A stretch of DNA of 14,712 bases from the NCBI GenBank assembly GCA_002697705.1, contig NZXL01000036.1, positions 2,363-17,074 on the forward strand. Direction: 5' to 3'. This DNA comes from Methanobacteriota archaeon (GTDB lineage Archaea; Thermoplasmatota; Poseidoniia; Poseidoniales; Poseidoniaceae). The notes under the pieces are model-generated. The model did no database searches and was not told the origin of the DNA. It was given only the letters and a program-made list of their open reading frames with translations. The number at the start of each line of letters is the position of its first letter. Position 1 is the first letter of the stretch. The position numbers and the translations under genes were made by a program. Positions 14,521 through 14,712 of this stretch are shown in pieces.

Positions 14521-14712
14521 TCAAATCTTAAAGTCAGTTCCTTCGCCTTCTACAATTCCTGCTTGACGTACTGAGCCATCTGCAGCCACGAATTCACCAG
14601 CTTTTACTTGGTTATCATACAGATTAACATCTTCATAACGCTTGACTAATACACCCTCTCCTAGGGCCATTGTTAACGAACGAATAATCGCGTCTAGTGT
14701 ATGTAATGCACG
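14521..14712 (-). CDS. Unrecognised protein, C-terminal 63 residues only (partial)
   Basis: The frame is open from the right edge to TGA at 14521-14523. The visible part begins with a helix (ALHTLDAIIRSLTMALGEG), continues as V-L-V-K-R-Y-E-D-V-N-L-Y-D, and ends with short Gly-rich beta-like segments finishing in EGTDFKI. No domain is recognised from this fragment. It lies 10 bp upstream of the next gene, in the same direction, suggesting one transcript. It could be the last part of a longer enzyme; the start is outside the window. Confidence 0.6.
   Translation of the reverse strand, partial: RALHTLDAIIRSLTMALGEGVLVKRYEDVNLYDNQVKAGEFVAADGSVRQAGIVEGEGTDFKI

Noticed and set aside
1..14712. CRISPR array, transposase, integrase, phage genes or toxin-antitoxin pair
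   Set aside because: No short direct-repeat array, no transposase or integrase motifs, and no unexplained stretch long enough to hide one.

Overview
The window reads as a piece of an archaeal chromosome. The best fit is a planktonic marine euryarchaeon of the Marine Group II type (Candidatus Poseidoniia). The archaeal evidence is direct: a run of eL18, uL13, uS9 and RNA polymerase subunit N (Rpo10) genes followed by a tRNA-Pro(GGG), and a partial protein ending in a proteasome-docking Hb-Y-X tail. The narrower placement is an inference from AT-rich, compact, tandem gene layout, very large Ig-like and beta-helix surface proteins with a single C-terminal membrane anchor, and a bacterial-type NAD-dependent DNA ligase.

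Layout from left to right. (1) Positions 1-132, plus strand: the end of a gene whose product closes with Leu-Tyr-Gly, probably a PAC2-family proteasome assembly chaperone. It overlaps the convergent gene next to it by 12 bp. (2) Positions 121-4298, minus strand, read right to left: a tightly coupled three-gene operon. It encodes an 842-residue surface protein with an N-terminal C-X-C-H motif and an Ig/PKD stalk, a 359-residue membrane-anchored protein with a C-X3-C-H motif, and a five-helix membrane protein. The stop and start codons abut (TGAATG) or overlap (ATGA). This is the most intriguing part: two adjacent exported proteins carry haem-attachment-like motifs that are one residue too short and one residue too long. 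(3) Positions 4368-12242, minus strand: a co-directional run of a 1565-residue beta-helix surface protein, a small membrane protein with a PH-like tail, a PPC/DUF296 protein and ligA. (4) Positions 12340-13918, minus strand: the translation/transcription operon rpl18e-rpl13-rps9-rpoN-tRNA-Pro. (5) Positions 14016-14712: two unrecognised genes, the outer one cut by the window edge.

Every gene after the first lies on the minus strand. Gaps are short; the only non-coding stretches of note are about 70-100 bp, at 4299-4367, 12243-12339 and 13919-14015, and these are the likely promoter regions. Good Shine-Dalgarno sequences precede several genes. Nothing in the window looks like a transposon, CRISPR array, prophage or integration site. 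All functional statements come from reading motifs by eye; no database search was done.
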